Source: Rattus norvegicus (Eukaryota; Chordata; Mammalia; Rodentia; Muridae). Taken from it: a stretch of 64,000 nucleotides of DNA. Below, in pieces: positions 35,816-48,895 of the stretch. The stretch spans positions 36,449,939-36,513,938 of the forward strand of contig NC_086034.1 of assembly GCF_036323735.1 (NCBI RefSeq), read 5' to 3'. The notes beneath the pieces are model-generated. The model was not told the origin of the DNA. It searched no databases and saw only the letters and a program-made list of their open reading frames with translations. Positions within the stretch are counted from its first letter, which is position 1. Each line of letters opens with the position of its first letter. The translations under genes and the position numbers were made by a program.

Positions 35816-37934
35816 TTTTGTCTAAGTATGTATAAATATACAAACATAAAGAATACGAATACATAGGTATATACTGAGGGATTCTTGACTTGGATTTGTA
35901 ACTCTGATTTCTCATCAAAACTATCCCATAATTATCCAGTGTTCCTATTGACATCTTCTGCTAATGTCAAATTTAGAATGTAAAAAGAGATGACTTGATG
36001 TCCACCCTACCTGCTCAGGAAAATGATTGGGAATAATTTATTCCCATATTTTGCATATCACTTACCAAAATGACTTTAAGTCCTCACCACTATCTCTTAT
36101 ACATTTTCTAAAATCTGTATCCACCTTTCCTAACATCATAATAGTTTAAGTATCACCATCCACTACTTGATCATCTCTAAAAGGCTATTAACACATATGT
36201 ATTCCATATGTATTTTCTCAGTCTAAAAATGAAATATAGAAACCCTTTGCTGCATAATCTGCCTCCTTTCTACCATTCAATGCTAGTTCCTGTTATCTCA
36301 TGCTCTCTGTACCTTGTAGTTACGCTATTTAGGCCATATGGAACCAGTCCTGCATCTGGGGCTTCACATTAACTCTTTTAGTTTCTCCAGATTAGAATCT
36401 TCCTTCAGTTGACATGAATACTTTTATCTTTTCAGATGGGAACACTTTCCCCATTCGAATGCTCAAAAGATTTTTCTTCCTCCATTTATCTTTAAATCTT
36501 ATAATTCTATATAATTTTACTTTTCATTGTTAATATCTGGGCATTTAAGGCTTAGCTTACTATTTTTCATGCAAATTCCGTGTTAGCATTGCTCCTACTG
36601 CATCCATTACTGTTACATGTGCAATATTTAGCCCAGATTCCTTTTACTTGACTTTGAGGACAACGACTTTGCAGAAGGTCTCTCACTTTACTTTCTCCTG
36701 TGCATTTTATGGAAAGCACCTTGTAGAAGCCATATAAGCAGTTGGCAGAAACATCTTATTCTATCTTTGTTCATTCATCCCTACTGGCAGCCCAAGCCGG
36801 GGACAAGGGCTCCCTAGTCTCCTCCTGCACAAATGTCAGGTTTGGTTTGATTGCCATCCACTCATTCCTATCTATGCCAGCACACACAGATGGGCTAATG
36901 GGCTGCCTAATGGGACTCAGCAGGAAGTTCCCTTTCTAGCTGGAAACTGAAGATGCAGGCTTAAATATGAGAGGAAACCCACCACAAAATAATTATTACC
37001 TAGTTGGACTTACATCCCAAATATGCAAAAGGTCTTTTGCTATATGATTTGTTATCTAGGTCAGGAAACATGATAAATGCTGATTGTATCCCATCAACAT
37101 TCCAAAGTAAGTTTTACCATTCCAGTTGTGAGTGGCATAGATTTAATTTGGCCCCTATTCAATATAAAGCAGATTCTTCAAAATTAACAAGTTAATTTGT
37201 GTAAATGTAATCCACACATGTATTTCTCAGAAATGTCTCCATATCTGCCAACAAGTGTCTGTCTACTTCAGGAAAAGGTTCCACATACGAATGCTTTTCT
37301 GGGACAGCTCATCTACAAAATCGCATGGCAGCGAACTTGCTATTTTCCTTGACTAATTTAATCATTCCATAAATATTACTTGAAAATCTGCTCAGAGCCA
37401 GGCATGTGTGCCAGACATGATTCTTCCTGCTGAAACGTGAGCAAAACAGAAAATGCACCTGCTTTCCAGAGTATGAATTCTAGTGTGTTAGGCAATATAT
37501 ATATATATATATATATATATGAGATTATTTTCTCAATTGTTGCTGCTCTGAATTTTCTAACACTGTAATGTTAGAACAGGTTTGAAGATATGGCATGTGG
37601 AGCCACCTAGTGAAATATGTTCCTGGCAGGAAAAGAGAATTGTCACTATCTCAGTGTTTTAAAATTTATTTTTTTATGGTTTTATTTTTTTTTCTAAAAG
37701 TAGAAAAGGTAACGTTGTGACTAGGGCCACGAAAAGAGATATCAGTGAGTTTTCACATCATACTATTATTCACAATTGCTTAGTGGCCCATTGAATTGGG
37801 TATTATGAAGCAATGCAATTATAAATAAATGGAAAATCAGGGAAGGAGGATAAAAGGAGTAAAACAAAATGAAATAGTGGAAGATGTTTGATAGCATGTT
37901 ATCTGTTAATCTACAAATCCTAGAGACCACAGAA
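35816..37934. other. Unassigned intergenic DNA
   Basis: A TA microsatellite of about 24 bases lies at 37497-37520. The ORFs at 36742-36939 and 37004-37195 have no recognisable domain. No gene is supported. Confidence 0.35.
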
Positions 37935-38600
37935 TCATCTTTTTTTTAATCATTTTTTTACAGTCCAGATTTTATCCCCCTCCCTGTCTACCCTGACTGC
38001 TCCCCATCCAATACCTCCTTCCATAACCCTGTCTCAAGGAGGATGTCCCTACCCACACACACTACCCTACCCCCACTCCCTACCCCACCAGACCTCTAAA
38101 CTGCCTGGGGCCTCCAGTCCAGTGTCTTGAGGGTTAGATGCATCTTCTCTGACTGAGTCCAGACCCAGCAGCCCTCTGCTGTATATGTGTTAGGGGCCCC
38201 TTATCAGCTGGTGTGTGCTGCCTGGTTGGTGGCCAAAGATCTAAAAGGTCTTGGGAGCCCAGGTTAATTGACACTGCTTGTCCTCCTACAAGGTTGCCCT
38301 CCTCCTCAGCTTCTTCCAGCTTTTCCCTAATTCAATCACAGGGATCAGCACCTTCTGTCCATTGATTGGGGATAAATATCTGCACCTGACTCTTGGGTCA
38401 GCTGCTTGTTGGGCCTTTCAGAGGGCAGTCATGATAGGTCCCTGTTTGTGAGTGCTCAATGACCTCAGTAATGATGTCAGGCCTTAGGTTCTCCTTGAGC
38501 TGGATCCCACTTTGAGCCTTTGCTGGACCTCCTTTTCCTCAGGCTCTTCTCAATTTTTGTCCCTGAAGTTCTTTCAGACAGGAACACATCTTATTCTTAA
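37935..38600 (-). mobile_element. Old L1 3' UTR, reverse
   Basis: A T-rich start (TTTTTTTTAATCATTTTTTT), then CAGTCCAGATTTTATCCCCC, TCCCCATCCAATACCTCCTT, CAGCAGCCCTCTGCTG and CTTTCAGAGGGCAGTCATGA are typical of the reverse 3' part of old rodent L1 (Lx-type). No coding remains. The right boundary is approximate. Confidence 0.7.
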
Positions 38601-40041
38601 AAGTATTCATCCTGTGATGATTTTTGTTTCACAACTCTTTGATAATACATCAAGGTAATACACAGTTTATCTTGGAAAATACAGAGTTTTATTACTTTAT
38701 ATGTTACATATACAAGAAAACTCTGAAACTTATTTGTGTTGATCCCAGAATCTCAAAAAACAAAATAAAAAAATAAAAAAGTTAAAAACAAAAAACTGTT
38801 CACAGATGAGTCTAATATGTTTAGGTAAAATTTATAGTGAGTGTGACTATTGTAGTGTAGTTTAAAAATCTGTCGTTAAATGCAATGTCTTATAGGTAAT
38901 CTATAGGCACATTCTACCATATGAAGTATAGCCAACTTGGGGCAGGGGATATTTGTGGGAGTCCAGACGGGCTAGGTAGATATTAGTTACATGATCCTTA
39001 ATTCCTTGTAGCCAGGTCTCTTTGACTTTAGAGATAGGAAGTTTTATTTGTTTTGCTCTGGAAGATGACTTTAATTATAGTTCATTTCTACACTAATGAA
39101 ATTATGGCATCTTAAACTGTGATTGTATTAGAATTACTTTCTAAATGAACTTCATTAGTTTTATATCCTTTTTCACATTAAATGCCACAAGAAATTAGGC
39201 TCAAGTAAAGATAATTCTTTTTCTCTAGGTAAAAGGACCATTTGTCATTTACTTACCTCACTGTATTCCATATCTTAGTATAATGTCATTGTACTTTTCT
39301 TTACCCATGAAAGCCTAAGAATACATTTATATATTGCTTGCTCTATTGGCTTTCTGTGATTTGCCTGAAGTTTAAAACAAATTTAAAAACCAAGAAAGCC
39401 TTCACATATGGATCACATCTTGGTGATTTGGTACAAATGCCAGAAAAGTTCTTTGGGACTTGTACAGTTATCAGATATAGCTCTGTGGTTGTGGGTGTGT
39501 TTGACTTGTAGCAGTCTGACTCCCTGGTCTGCTTCTTATAGGCAGGATTTTGTGGAGAGGACACTGCATATCATAACACACTTGTTTTCCACTACACAGT
39601 GTGATTTACAACCTTTTTGAATTCTATGGAGTCCTACATGGTTTTATTGTTGCCAAACATCATTAGATATTGTCTGTTCATTCAATCTTTGACCAATGTA
39701 GTGATTCATTCATTCTTTTCTTCTTGTTCCTTCAATCAGTATCACTTACCATATCACATGCTTTGCTGATGAAGTCAATAGCACTTCTACGATATAATGG
39801 ACAATCTTTTCCTAGGCTTCAGTGATGCCATATTAGCTCATTTATTTTGTATCCAGTTGGTTTACTTGTTTTTACTTTCTGATCTATGATCTACCATCTT
39901 CTGCAACTCTAAGTATTTAGATTTGGATTGTAGTTTTCAGATTTTTCTTTCTCATGAGTTCACGGGTCATGTTCCTCATGATTTAATTTCATTTCACAAT
40001 GTCACATGTTTCCTACAATACAGTGACAGATGTTTGCAGAG
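38601..40041. other. Unassigned intergenic DNA
   Basis: An A-rich run lies at about 38756-38800. No gene or clear repeat was found. Confidence 0.3.
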
Positions 40042-40169
40042 CCAGATTATAAGCTACTGCCTACCTTCAAACCTTCCACATTCTAGAAATGAAACATCTA
40101 TTCATTTAGATGGTCAGGCCAGTCCTTAGGCTCTTCAGTTTACTTTTTGATCCTTTATCCAATACATCA
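40042..40169 (+). repeat. Local direct duplication, copy 1
   Basis: The 128 bases beginning CCAGATTATAAGCTACTGCC and ending TCCTTTATCCAATACATCA recur in the same orientation at 41142-41268 with roughly 85-90% identity by eye. It is not recognised as a known SINE or L1 segment. Confidence 0.8.
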
Positions 40170-40254
40170 ATAAGTCCTATGAGATGTAATTCCAAAATAC
40201 ATCTGATACTTGACCATGTTCCAATGAATATATGTACAACACAGACTGGACTTC

Positions 40255-40543
40255 TGTGTTCCTCCTCCTTCCCTCATCCTACCCCCTCCTCCTTTTCTTG
40301 CTCTTGCTCTTGCTCTCGCTCTCGCTCTCGCTCTCGCTCTTCCTCCCCCTCTCCCTCCCCTTCTCCCTCTCCTTCTCCCTCTCCCTCTCCTTCCTCTTCC
40401 GCTTCCTCCTCCTCCTCCTCCTCCTCCTCCTCCTCCTCCTCCTCCTCCTCCTCCTCCTCTTCTTCTTCTTCTTCTTCTTCTTCTTCTTCTTCTTCTTCTT
40501 CTTCTTCTTCTTCTTCTTCTTCTTCTTCTTCTCCTTCTTCTGG
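40255..40543. repeat. Polypyrimidine tract with (CTCG), (TCC)n and (TTC)n blocks
   Basis: Almost 290 bases are pyrimidine on the plus strand apart from scattered G's in the CTTG/CTCG units. TCC repeats occupy about 40405-40458 and TTC repeats about 40459-40540. Such tracts can form triplex DNA. The Ser-rich (146 codons) and Leu/Phe-rich (104 codons) open frames are artefacts of the repeat. Confidence 0.95.
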
Positions 40544-41141
40544 TAGTTAGAAGTCAGAAGGATCAGGGTGAAGTTCTGATCAGATTCAGAACTATGTGTG
40601 GTACATTATATGAAATTCTCAAATAATCAATAAAAATATTATGCTGGAAAATGTATATTCAACTTTCTGCCATTAAAATCTCTCCCCTTAGTACCATAAT
40701 TTCCTTACTACACATATGATTCAAGCTGTTTCGTGGACAGTGCAGCTTTGACTCACATGTCCAATACTTTTTTCAAATTGCAGATTATCATAACTCCTCT
40801 ACTTCCACACTGATATGATAAATAAAAGTCTCACTTCTTTGTTGAGTTCTCATTTATCTCCAGTTATCCCCACTGTGTTTTCAGTGGATTCAGTGTTGTG
40901 ATAACAGATTCCCTTCTCAGGATCTCTGTAGTTGCATATGTACCCTTTGCATTAAATCATCTATTTTTAGAATTTCACAAAGGAACTTTTTTCTGTTTTT
41001 TTGTTTTGTTTTGTTTTGTTCAGAATAGGTAGTTGTATGTTTGTAAGACTAGCCCAGAATACATTATTTAGCCTAGGTTTCCTTCACATTCACTTTGACC
41101 TTGTCTCTGCTCCTACCACCACACGTTGAGGTCTGATGAAT
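40544..41141. other. Unassigned spacer between duplicated segments
   Basis: A GTTTT run lies at about 40999-41021. 41030-41130 may be a very decayed B1 in reverse, not firm. Confidence 0.3.
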
Positions 41142-41268
41142 CCAGATTATAATCTACTGCCTACCTTCAAACTGTCTAAATTCCAGAAATGAGACATCTA
41201 TTCATGTAGATGGTCAGGCCAGTGTTTAGCTCCTCAATTTACTTTTTGATCCTTTATCCAATACATCA
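41142..41268 (+). repeat. Local direct duplication, copy 2
   Basis: This is the second copy of the segment at 40042-40169, one base shorter, in the same orientation and 1.1 kb away. Similarity drops sharply on both sides. Confidence 0.8.
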
Positions 41269-41339
41269 TTTCAGAGAAAGCCATCAATACAGCATTTCAG
41301 AGAAGATTCCATAGACATTAGATTATTGACCATACTGTG

Positions 41340-41436
41340 TTCTTTTTCTTTGGAAACAAGATCACCCTAGAACTTGAGATCATTCTGTTTTAGTCTCCGA
41401 TATGCTGGGATGACAGGTATATACCATTGTTCTAAA
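41340..41436 (-). mobile_element. Decayed 7SL-type (B1/proto-B1) SINE, reverse
   Basis: TTTAGTCTCCGATATGCTGG, GATGACAGGTATATACCATT and the preceding ATCACCCTAGAACTTGAGAT follow the reverse order of a 7SL-derived SINE, strongly diverged. Confidence 0.5.
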
Positions 41437-42794
41437 AAAAATAAATATCTTTATAAAATAGTTTTTGCTTATATTATGTTTATGTTTAGAAGGGGTCTTC
41501 AATCCTAAATTTTATTTTCAGAAATGGAATTGTTCTCTTGAATTTTCCCACCAGTGACAACACCTGTACTATCTCTTCTGTGTCAAAGCAAAGCTCGAGA
41601 AGGAAGAAGGGTGAAGAGCAGAGTCAGTACAAAGAGAAACGCACAGGAGTTAGTAAATTACTTAGCCCTAATTTTTTCTGGTGACTTAGCAAACTCTGAA
41701 AATATACTCTCTGCCTTAAATCTAGAGATTTCAAATTATAGTATATGTCGTTAAGCTATTCAGTCCCTTCAGCCAATGCATTTGACTCTGGCTTAACTCA
41801 TCATCTAGGCTGTTTTTCACAGATAAAGAGTTGTTGGAAGGAAAGCCTTCTTTTGGAAAAAATGACCCTTTCTAAGTGGCATGCATCAGGCTATGTGTTT
41901 TACACTAATACCACCTTTTGGTGAATTGACCTAGATGTACAGGACAGTCTTCATTACTGAAAATTCATGTTTCTCTGGTGGCTTTCATTTGCTAAATTAG
42001 CTTCTCCTTCATATTAAACATTGATAACTAATGCTACTTTCTTGTTGCTGGTCCTTTTCAGCATCTCTTTTTCACAGAGTACAATCTAAATAATTAGAAA
42101 ATAGCATGGCTTCTGCATCTAGCACATCAGGAGGGTAAAGATGTTGTGTTCCAGCTCTCGTTTTATATGCCAGCCTTCATAACCTGATGGGATAATAGCA
42201 TTCTCTCAATTTTATAATGGTAATAGGTGTACTGAATTGTCTTACTGGAAAAAAATGAAACAGGGAAGATCTGAATGTATCAAGACAAAGAATCATCACA
42301 TTTAACAAAGATGTCAAATGGAATTATTGAAAAAGTTAGTATCGAAAGAAATTGGTATTGTTCTTGTCAACAAGAACATTTGCAGGACAAGTCGGTGAGT
42401 AGCATGTTTCTATTTTACTAGACGTCAAACTACTCAAAGCACCACTGCTTATTTGTATTCATATGAATTCCCATTTCTCATTTGTATCCCATTTAACCGA
42501 AACTCATAATCATATGCAAAGGTGTATCTCAGTTATTTCAAATAGGTTATTAGACATCTGGTAATGCTGAAGGACTAAAAGAATTTAAACCTAATGTCAG
42601 CATTTAGTTTACTAATACACTATGCACATTGATAATAATAAATCCAAGAAGGCTTATTAACTATTAGTGGGATGCATTAAAATATCTTCGTATTGAAAAG
42701 CAAAATGAAAACATCTAAGGTATTATAAGTTGTTTCAAATCCAGAGGCTAGTTCGTTATAAAATAGAATTAACTTATTTATTTACTCATTTAAA
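41437..42794. other. Unassigned intergenic DNA
   Basis: No gene or recognisable repeat. The 66-codon ORF at 41554-41754 has no domain. Confidence 0.3.
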
Positions 42795-42918
42795 AAAATA
42801 CATTGAGACAAGGACTTGTGTAGCTAAGTCTTGCCTCACTCTGCGGGTTAATGTCCCCAGTCCTTTATCTACTACTTAAGTTTTGGGATATAAGAAGAAA
42901 CCACCATACCTGTCCTAC
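42795..42918 (-). mobile_element. Decayed B1-type SINE, reverse
   Basis: ATTGAGACAAGGACTTGTGT, AGCTAAGTCTTGCCTCACTC, then TTTTGGGATATAAGAAGAAA and CCACCATACCTG keep the order of reverse B1 with heavy divergence. Confidence 0.5.
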
Positions 42919-43067
42919 AAGAAATAACTTAGATATTACAAAATGCTGATGTAGGAAAGCACCAGGCAATGTTGATATGTATATAGTAATTTCCTTGTCA
43001 ATTCAAATATTTAGTTCATATTCCTACCAGTTTTCTAATATCTTTAATTTTAATTTTAAAGATAATT

Positions 43068-43470
43068 TTTTGGTTTGTTTTGCTTTTTAAAGTTTATTTT
43101 ATTTATTTACATTTCAAATGTTATTCCCCTTCCTGGTCTATCCTCCACAAACCTCTAATACCATCCTTCCTAACCTGCCTCTAAGAGGGTGCTTGCCTAC
43201 CCATCCACCAACTCTGTCTCGCCCCTCTAGCATGCCCCTATGCTGGGGCATTCAGCCTTCACGGGACTAAAGACCTCCCCTCCCAGTGATGTCAGATAAG
43301 GCCATCCTCTGCTACATATGCAGCTGGAGCTATGGGCCCCTCCATGAGTACACTTTGGTTGGTAGTTTAGTCCCTGGGAGCTCTAGGGGTCCAGTTTATA
43401 TAGTTGTTCTTTCTGTGGGATTTCAATCCCCTTTAGCTCCTTCAATCTTCCTGTAATTCTTCCATTGGGT
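43068..43470 (-). mobile_element. Old L1 3' UTR (Lx-type), reverse
   Basis: TTATTTACATTTCAAATGTT, ATTCCCCTTCCTGGTCTATC, CTCTAAGAGGGTGCTTGCCT, GGCCATCCTCTGCTACATAT and TTTGGTTGGTAGTTTAGTCC parallel the nested fragment at 15802-16200. It is a 3'-end fragment only. Confidence 0.8.
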
Positions 43471-46400
43471 TACTTTAGATTGCATCATTGAAATATTTTG
43501 ATAACTGAAATTTGAAAATGCTATGGAATTCATTGTAAAAAAAAATGACTCAGTGGTTCGTTTACCACAATGAGGCAAGAGCACTCATAGTCTACTTGTT
43601 AGCTTTAAGATAGTTAAGACATACAACTTGAAGGCAGGGAAAGATGATGTTGGATAACAGTTTTGAGTTCAGTCCATGATGTTGCTGTAGCATCTGTGTG
43701 AATATGGTAATCCTGATGGACTGTACAACACAACAAAAGCTGTTCACCTTGTAAAGCATTTCATTTGTCAGGGTCCAATATCCCTAAGGATGCATTCTGT
43801 TACTGGACTCCCTTCTGATAGGCTCCAATTCAAGTGTCTTACTCTCCTTTAACACTATTTAACTGAAGAAAAAGTCTTTACCATATGGATATGTGAAGGA
43901 TATTTCAAACTATATTACTATTTCAAAACTAGTACAAATTTGGAATTTTTATCTGAAAATTCATGTTTACATATGCACACATACATGTATATATAAAATT
44001 ACAATGATGATTTTCATCTACCTTTCAAATTGCAATCTGTTTTACCATATATTTGACTATGTGTACAACCAAAGAGTTTAATTATAGCGATATAAAATGT
44101 GAGATGATGAGGCTATCAAAGTCTGTCCTCTAACTTTTGTGTAGAAGAATAACTTGTGGCAGTCATAATACCAGTAAAATAAATATGTATCTATGGGAGA
44201 ATGTAATTGCATATAATGATTTCAGTAACTGCCTCTTAGTCTCTGGTGACAGACAAACTTTGCTTCTTTAGCCAAATCTGTAATATTTGTTATATAAATA
44301 TTTAGGGTGATTTTCTGCTCCTAAATTCCTTTATTGATCATCTTTGTTGAAGAACTTAATATAGCCTTAGTTAATATGTATTAATTTTTAATTGATCCAT
44401 TGTAGTCTATGCACATTTAACAAATGTCCCACAATACTCACTGTTCACCCATGTAAAAGTTTATATTCCCACCCATTTCCGGTAGAATATTATCATCCTA
44501 ACTAATATTGTGCTGTTCTAATGAGTAAAAATTGTTTTCATCTAATGTCTATAAAATTTTAATATTTCTTAACGGTTTCTTCTCAGATTTTATCCATCAG
44601 TGAGTCATTGCTACAAACATTGATAAAAATTACAAAGCTTTCCTCCTCATCACCTCTGTACATAAAAAATCTCTTTTTTCTGTCTGATATTTTTATTTTT
44701 CATTTTCTGCCTACTTATTTGTGTCATATATCATTTGAGAATTACTTAATGTGTTTTGATCAAATCTAGCTCCTATTCATTCTTCAATTCATAGCCCATC
44801 ATTCTCCACAATGACTGTTTCTTCCAATCTTCATGTGGTCTTTTAAGAAATCACTGAACCTTTATGTTGACAGTGTATAAATGAGTATAGGACAGTCTAT
44901 TAGAGAGCTTAAGTAGCCATTACATCCCTGAAGTGAGCTGATTTTCATTCCAGCAGTCACCAAATTCCAATAGTTAGTTCCTCAGCTAAGAGTACTATTT
45001 TATGATTCCTCCACCTATGCTGAGATTCTGGATGGACTGGTCTTTCAGTCTTGCACTGGTCTTATGCATGCAGTCACTGTTAATGTTAGTTAATGTATGC
45101 AAGCATGTTGGTATATCAGGCAAATGCGCTGTTGATGTCCACTACCTGTGGCTCTTAAAATCATCTGCTGCCTCTTCCATGATGATTCCTGAGCATTGAG
45201 CGTCAATGAGGTGTGAATGTGATTCAGAGTTATCATGTAAAGCTGGCACACCAAAATCTCCTATTCTGTGTATGTGGACTACTTGTAGGTCTCTGTATTA
45301 ATTGCCAACTGTGAGAAGTTTCTTGATGAACACTGAATGAGGCATCCATGTATAAGGATAAGAATTTAGGGTGCATTTCTATAACATGCCTATTGAACAG
45401 AGTGACAGGATATATAAAGTATCTCTTCTTACTCTATTATAAAGGATAATATTATGAAATTTAATGACTATTTCTAATGGCAGTACCTCAGGCATAATAT
45501 GTGTTCAGTTAACATTTAATGAAAAGAGTTCATAGAGCTCTCAAAACAGATATGTGGAATGAAAGAATAAAACTGAGTGTAGAGCCAAGGATAGCCCCTC
45601 CCTTAAGCAGTTACTGAATAGTAGGATCATTGTGAAATGACACACTGCTTTAAAGGAACATGCATGTTTATGTATATGTTTGTTATCATATGTAGGACAG
45701 AGTGAGGTGAACAGGTGCCTATGTACATCTATACAAATACACAGAAAGGCCAGAAATTTATGTTCAGTGTTCCCCTTCAATAAAAAGCTGCATGACACTT
45801 CTTTAGGAAAAATAGTAAGGGGTAATTCTTTTGTAGAATTTCAATGAAGTATATTATAAGCTAGTAAAACATATAAATTGCTAAAATGGAAAATTCAAAT
45901 ATATAATTATGATTGCAGTAAATGCTGGATATAATACATTGTGAAAGCATTTCATTTCAACATAGTAATCTATTGGAACTACCATAGGGAGTTAAAGTCT
46001 CTGGACAACAGAATTCATGAGAAGCATATGTTGGAATGAAGGAAGTGGGAATGATGAGATGCCTTAGGGTTTAAGAGCCCTTGCTCACCTTGGATATAAC
46101 AAAATAATTTTTAAAGAGAAATAAATATATAACCTTTAAAGAAAGAAGAAAGATAAAGAAAGCACATACTAACAACAGATCAATTCATAAGAATATAAAT
46201 GCTATAAACTGTGAATTCCATTAGTAATAAATATATTTATTAAAGATAAAAAAGAGAATTCTAAGGAAATAATTTATTTAGCTTGAAACATCTATTGGTT
46301 TAAGAAACAAAATTAGCAGTTTTGTAAATTATGGTTATTAATTCACAAAGGAAAAAATAATCAAGCAGAATAAAAAATTATTAATATATCATGAAGTACA

Positions 46401-46979
46401 TCAAAATATATTTTAATATTTATGTAAGATTGGACATTTTAATCAAAGTAAAATATCTTTCTTAATGAATTCCAGAAAAAGGCTCAGGCACCCAGTGAAT
46501 GCTCCTTCACCATCTCAGTGACACACGTAGAGCTTGTCCAAGCCTTCATGTCATGATATCAGCAGTCTGACTTCACATTCCAGTCTTTCCATAAGGGCTT
46601 TGTATTCCAAAGCCCTTGCTACATGCTTAAATTGATGTCATGCACACTCTGCATACTGCTGCCTTGTGGGTAAATCAAGCTGTCCTCATACTCTTACTCC
46701 TCTTCTTGCCATGGAGGCTTTACCTCACTTGATAGCAACTAGCACTGGATCAGTTAGAGAAAGTAGTTAATATCCTCTCAGCTAGCATTATTCCTGAATA
46801 CATTCTTCTGTGTTGTCTAGTAATATTAAATTGTAAAGGTGATATTTATTAACCTTTCTGATTAGTATTGCACACTGGGTATAATTAAGCTGGAGAAAAT
46901 TAACTCTGACTTTTTTAATGAATGATATAATTATACTTGAAGATAAATACTTAAAATATTAGTTTCTGGTCATTTTTCT
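43471..46979. other. Unassigned AT-rich intergenic DNA
   Basis: The longest repeat-poor stretch in this part of the window. Short open frames (for example 45002-45199 and 45541-45798) have no domain. A decayed B2-like head may lie near 46050-46080. No supported feature. Confidence 0.35.
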
Positions 46980-47220
46980 TTTTTAAACAATCTATTATCT
47001 TTTTATTAAGAATAGATATTTTTAGACAATGTGTTCTGATGATAATTTCCCTCCCCCATTCACTTCCAGATTCTCCCCACATTGCCACACATCCAAATAA
47101 GCACTCTCTCTTCCTCTTAGAATACAAAGTCTTCTAAAAATAAAAATCAAAAGTAAAATAAGATAAAATAAAAAGAAACAAAGCAGAATAGAACAAAAGA
47201 GCAAGTAGAATATTGGCAAA
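46980..47220 (-). mobile_element. Old L1 3' end, reverse
   Basis: TTTTTATTAAGAATAGATAT, CTCCCCCATTCACTTCCAGA and CCACATTGCCACACATCCAA resemble the reverse 3' UTR of ancient rodent L1, followed by an A/AAAT-rich stretch at about 47135-47185. Boundaries are approximate. Confidence 0.55.
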
Positions 47221-47224
47221 TGAA

Positions 47225-47450
47225 ATAAGGGGAAGTCTTTGGTCCTGCCAAAGTTGGACCCCCAGTGCAGGGGAATATGGGGGGATGGAGCAGTAAACGG
47301 GATGAATGGGGAGAATACCCGTATGGAGGAGGGGAGGGGATGGGGGCTTATGGACAGGAAACTGGGAAAGGGAATAACATTTGAAATGTAAGAAATATAT
47401 CTAATGAAAACTAAATCTAATAAAAGAAATATATCTAATAAAAAAAGAAA
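47225..47450 (+). mobile_element. L1 3' tail (Lx-type), plus
   Basis: GGGGAAGTCTTTGGTCCTGC, then a G-rich purine segment (about 47275-47350), GGACAGGAAACTGGGAAAGG and GAATAACATTTGAAATGTAA end in two or three tandem copies of AAATATATCTAATAAAA-like sequence. It lies tail to tail with the reverse fragment to its left. Confidence 0.75.
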
Positions 47451-47735
47451 TACCAATACAGAAATTTAGACACACATTTGCACTAAGAAAAACATATAAA
47501 GACGAAATAAGAATCCAAATATATGAACAAAATACCCATAAGTTTAAAAATTTGTAAAACAAAGCATTTTAGACAAACTAAGAAAACCTCTCAAAATACC
47601 ATTAAGTTCACTGTGTTTTAAACAACTACTATTGGGCATGGGGCCTGACCTTAAGTATGGTTTGTGTAGCCAGTAGATTCAATTGGGAAAATTAATTTTT
47701 TTTCCTTTGTGGGTATTTATCAATTAGAAATGGCT
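47451..47735. other. Unassigned spacer
   Basis: AT-rich spacer with no firm feature. Confidence 0.25.
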
Positions 47736-48438
47736 TCAGAGAGAACACCAATGCTCAGGTTCTAAGATCAACAGTTGATAAATTTGACCTCTTAAAACTG
47801 AAAAGCTTCTGTAAGGCAAAGGACAATGGCAGTAGGACAAAAGGGCAACCTACAGATTGGGAAAAGATATTCAATAATCCTCTATCCAATAGAGGATTTA
47901 TATCCAAATTATATAAAGAACTCAATAAGTTAGAATCCAAACAACCAAATAATCCCATTAAAAATGGTATACAGATGTAAACAGGATTCTCAAGAGAGGA
48001 ATCTTGAATGGCTGAGAAGGCACTCAAAGGAATGTTCAACATCCTTAATAATCCAGAAAATGTAAATCAAAACAACTTTGATATGCCACCTTAGACCAAT
48101 CAAAATGATTATGATCAAAAACTCAAGAAACAGAATCAAGCTGGCAAGGATATGAAGAAAGAGAAACATTCCCCCATTGCCTGTAGGATTGCAAACTGCT
48201 TTAACCGCTCTGGAAGTCAATCTGGAGGTTTCTCCGAATATTGAAAGTTATTCTACCCGAAGACCCAGCTATACCGCTCATGGACATATATGCAAAAGAT
48301 GCCCCATCATACCACAAAGGCACATGCTAGACCCTGTTCATAGTAGTCTTATTCACAATAGCCAGAAACTGGAAGTAACCCAAATGTTCCTCAACCAAAG
48401 AATGAATACAGAAAATGTAGTTCATTTACATAATGGAA
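47736..48438 (+). pseudogene. Old L1 ORF2 C-terminal fragment, part 1
   Basis: The plus strand follows ORF2 from AATGCTCAGGTTCTAAGATC to TTCATTTACATAATGGAACT, equivalent to family positions just before the C-terminus, with many frame breaks. The frames are dispersed and non-functional. The same ORF2 appears to resume at about 49468 after roughly 1 kb of other repeats. Confidence 0.75.
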
Positions 48439-48895
48439 CTGATTCAGAGCCTGACAAATACAGAGGTGGATGCTTACAGCCAACCATTGGACTGAGCTTG
48501 GGGATCCCAGGAGAGGAGTTAGAGAAAGGACTGAAGGAACTAAAGGGGTTTGTTTCCAATCCCATAGGAAGAACAACAATATCAACCAACCAGATATCTC
48601 AGAGCTAGCAAAGACTAAACTACTAACCAAAGAGTACACATGGAGGAATCCTTAGCTCCAGCCTCATATGTCTGGCATCAATAGGAGGAGAGGCCCGTGG
48701 TCCTATGAAGGCTCCATTACGCAGTGTAGGAGAATGCCAGGGCAGGGATGCCAGGACTGTGAGGAGAGAGTGAATGAGTGCAAGGGGACCACCCTCACAG
48801 AAGCACGGGGGGGGGGGATAAGATAGAAGGGTTCTGGAGGTGAAACCTGGAAAGGGGATTGTTGTTGTAAAAATACAAAAAATAAAAAAAGTAAG
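48439..48895 (+). mobile_element. L1 3' UTR with poly(A), plus
   Basis: CAGAGCCTGACAAATACAGA, GTGGATGCTTACAGCCAACC, TTGGGGATCCCAGGAGAGGA, a G-run at 48809-48817 and an A-rich end at about 48876-48890 form the 3' UTR and tail of an old rodent L1 joined directly to the preceding ORF2 fragment. Confidence 0.7.

Noticed and set aside
40110..40550. 146-codon Ser-rich and overlapping 104-codon Leu/Phe-rich open frames
   Set aside because: They are translations of TCC/TTC microsatellite units. All frames of such a tract stay open by composition and no domain or start context supports a gene.
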